From an uncultured Rhodobacter sp. (GTDB lineage: Bacteria; Pseudomonadota; Alphaproteobacteria; Rhodobacterales; Rhodobacteraceae), in NCBI GenBank assembly GCA_945952585.1, contig CAMFII010000001.1, positions 124,001 to 188,000 on the forward strand: DNA of 64,000 nucleotides. The letters are read 5' to 3'. This document shows positions 63,792-64,000 of this stretch, piece after piece. Position 1 is the first letter of the stretch. Each line of letters begins with the position of its first letter. The notes beneath the pieces were generated by a model. It saw nothing but the letters and a program-made list of their open reading frames with translations, was not told the origin of the DNA and did no database searches. A program made the translations under genes and the position numbers.

Positions 63792-63820
63792 GTGATCACA
63801 CTTTTCCAAACTGTGATCAC
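63792..63820. promoter_or_regulatory. Paired GTGATCAC palindromes upstream of sucC
   Basis: GTGATCAC at 63792-63799 and 63813-63820, centres 21 bases apart, lies 123 bases before the sucC start. It reproduces the site upstream of sdhC in sequence and spacing. The flanks are also extended to TGTGATCACA at the left copy. Probably the same regulator controls both operons. Confidence 0.75.
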
Positions 63821-63942
63821 AAACCTCATTTTTCTGCGATTGAAGGCGGTTTTCCTGCAGAACGCGTTTTGAAACTGCCTACATCTATGGCATCAGGCCC
63901 CCGAACAGCGATTTCGACACAACCAAGTAGCGGGACGGTTCC

Positions 63943-64000
63943 ATGAACATCCACGAATACCAGGCCAAGGCGCTCCTGCGCAGCTACGGCGCCCCGGTTT
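63943..64000 (+). CDS. sucC: Succinyl-CoA synthetase beta subunit (partial, window ends inside)
   Basis: Only the first 19 codons are inside the window (MNIHEYQAKALLRSYGAPV), which is the invariant N-terminus of SucC. The enzyme makes succinyl-CoA/succinate with ATP or GTP formation in the TCA cycle. The reading frame continues beyond 64000. A GGGACGG-like ribosome site precedes ATG 63943. The paired operator lies 123 bases upstream. Confidence 0.95.
   Translation, partial: MNIHEYQAKALLRSYGAPV

Noticed and set aside
63791-63800. TGTGATCACA as a CRP/cAMP site
   Set aside because: The CRP consensus has TGTGA and TCACA separated by six bases; here the half-sites are directly joined, so this is a different operator.

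Overview
The window is GC-rich, densely coded chromosomal DNA from an alphaproteobacterium, almost certainly a member of the Rhodobacteraceae (Rhodobacter/Paracoccus group). The evidence is the set of ethylmalonyl-CoA pathway genes (ccr, ecm, mch, a malyl-CoA thioesterase homologue), an RpoHII-type sigma factor, the sdhC-sdhD-sdhA-(three small lipoproteins)-sdhB layout, a lactate-dehydrogenase-like malate dehydrogenase beside sucC, and several small proteins familiar from that family. No rRNA, tRNA, CRISPR array, prophage, insertion sequence or plasmid function was seen. The region is ordinary core genome with a few accessory genes.

Layout. 1-8.8 kb: efp, a secreted protein, a 2-hydroxyacid dehydrogenase, an SH3-domain protein, an M3 peptidase, a two-gene amino-acid uptake cassette without its ATPase, a membrane-extended MoeB-like protein and dut. 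8.8-13.1 kb: coaBC, rpoHII divergent from cobU-cobC, and a glutathione transferase with an extra C-terminal metal-ligand-like domain. 13.1-16 kb: two tandem, very similar porins. 16-31 kb: housekeeping genes (comM/yifB, gshB, yraN, rsmI, an LpoA-like lipoprotein, glnD-murJ, a rhomboid-like pseudoprotease, trpS, a universal stress protein, a NifU-type Fe-S scaffold, tsaB-rimI). 31.1-37 kb: a purine-nucleoside (BMP-type) ABC transporter operon ending in a purine nucleoside phosphorylase. 37-41 kb: a TauE/SafE exporter with its TIGR02186 partner, a stand-alone RAM domain and a RecD-like helicase. 41-47.4 kb: ccr and ecm with lipid and membrane genes between them, then an FNR-type site. 47.5-54 kb: an ArsR-SRPBCC pair, a second purine nucleoside phosphorylase, an aldo/keto reductase, a ChaC homologue, two related membrane zinc-ribbon proteins, an SDR and a pyruvyltransferase. 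54-64 kb: succinate dehydrogenase, mesaconyl-CoA hydratase, malyl-CoA thioesterase, malate dehydrogenase and the start of sucC.

The genes converge on carbon assimilation. Ccr makes ethylmalonyl-CoA, the B12-dependent Ecm isomerises it, Mch hydrates mesaconyl-CoA, and the Mcl2 homologue releases malate from malyl-CoA. The products enter the TCA cycle through Sdh, SucCD and Mdh, which are encoded alongside. CobU and CobC support the cobalamin that Ecm needs. The purine transporter and two phosphorylases form a nucleoside salvage route.

The most interesting signals are non-coding. Two copies of one operator architecture (paired GTGATCAC palindromes, centres 21 bp apart) lie upstream of sdhC and of sucC. 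Four AT-rich double-hairpin elements sit in intergenic gaps. A perfect 14-bp inverted repeat sits at the arsR start. A class-II-spaced FNR box follows ecm, and an RpoE-like promoter candidate precedes rpoHII. I found no clearly new multi-gene system such as a defence island or biosynthetic cluster.
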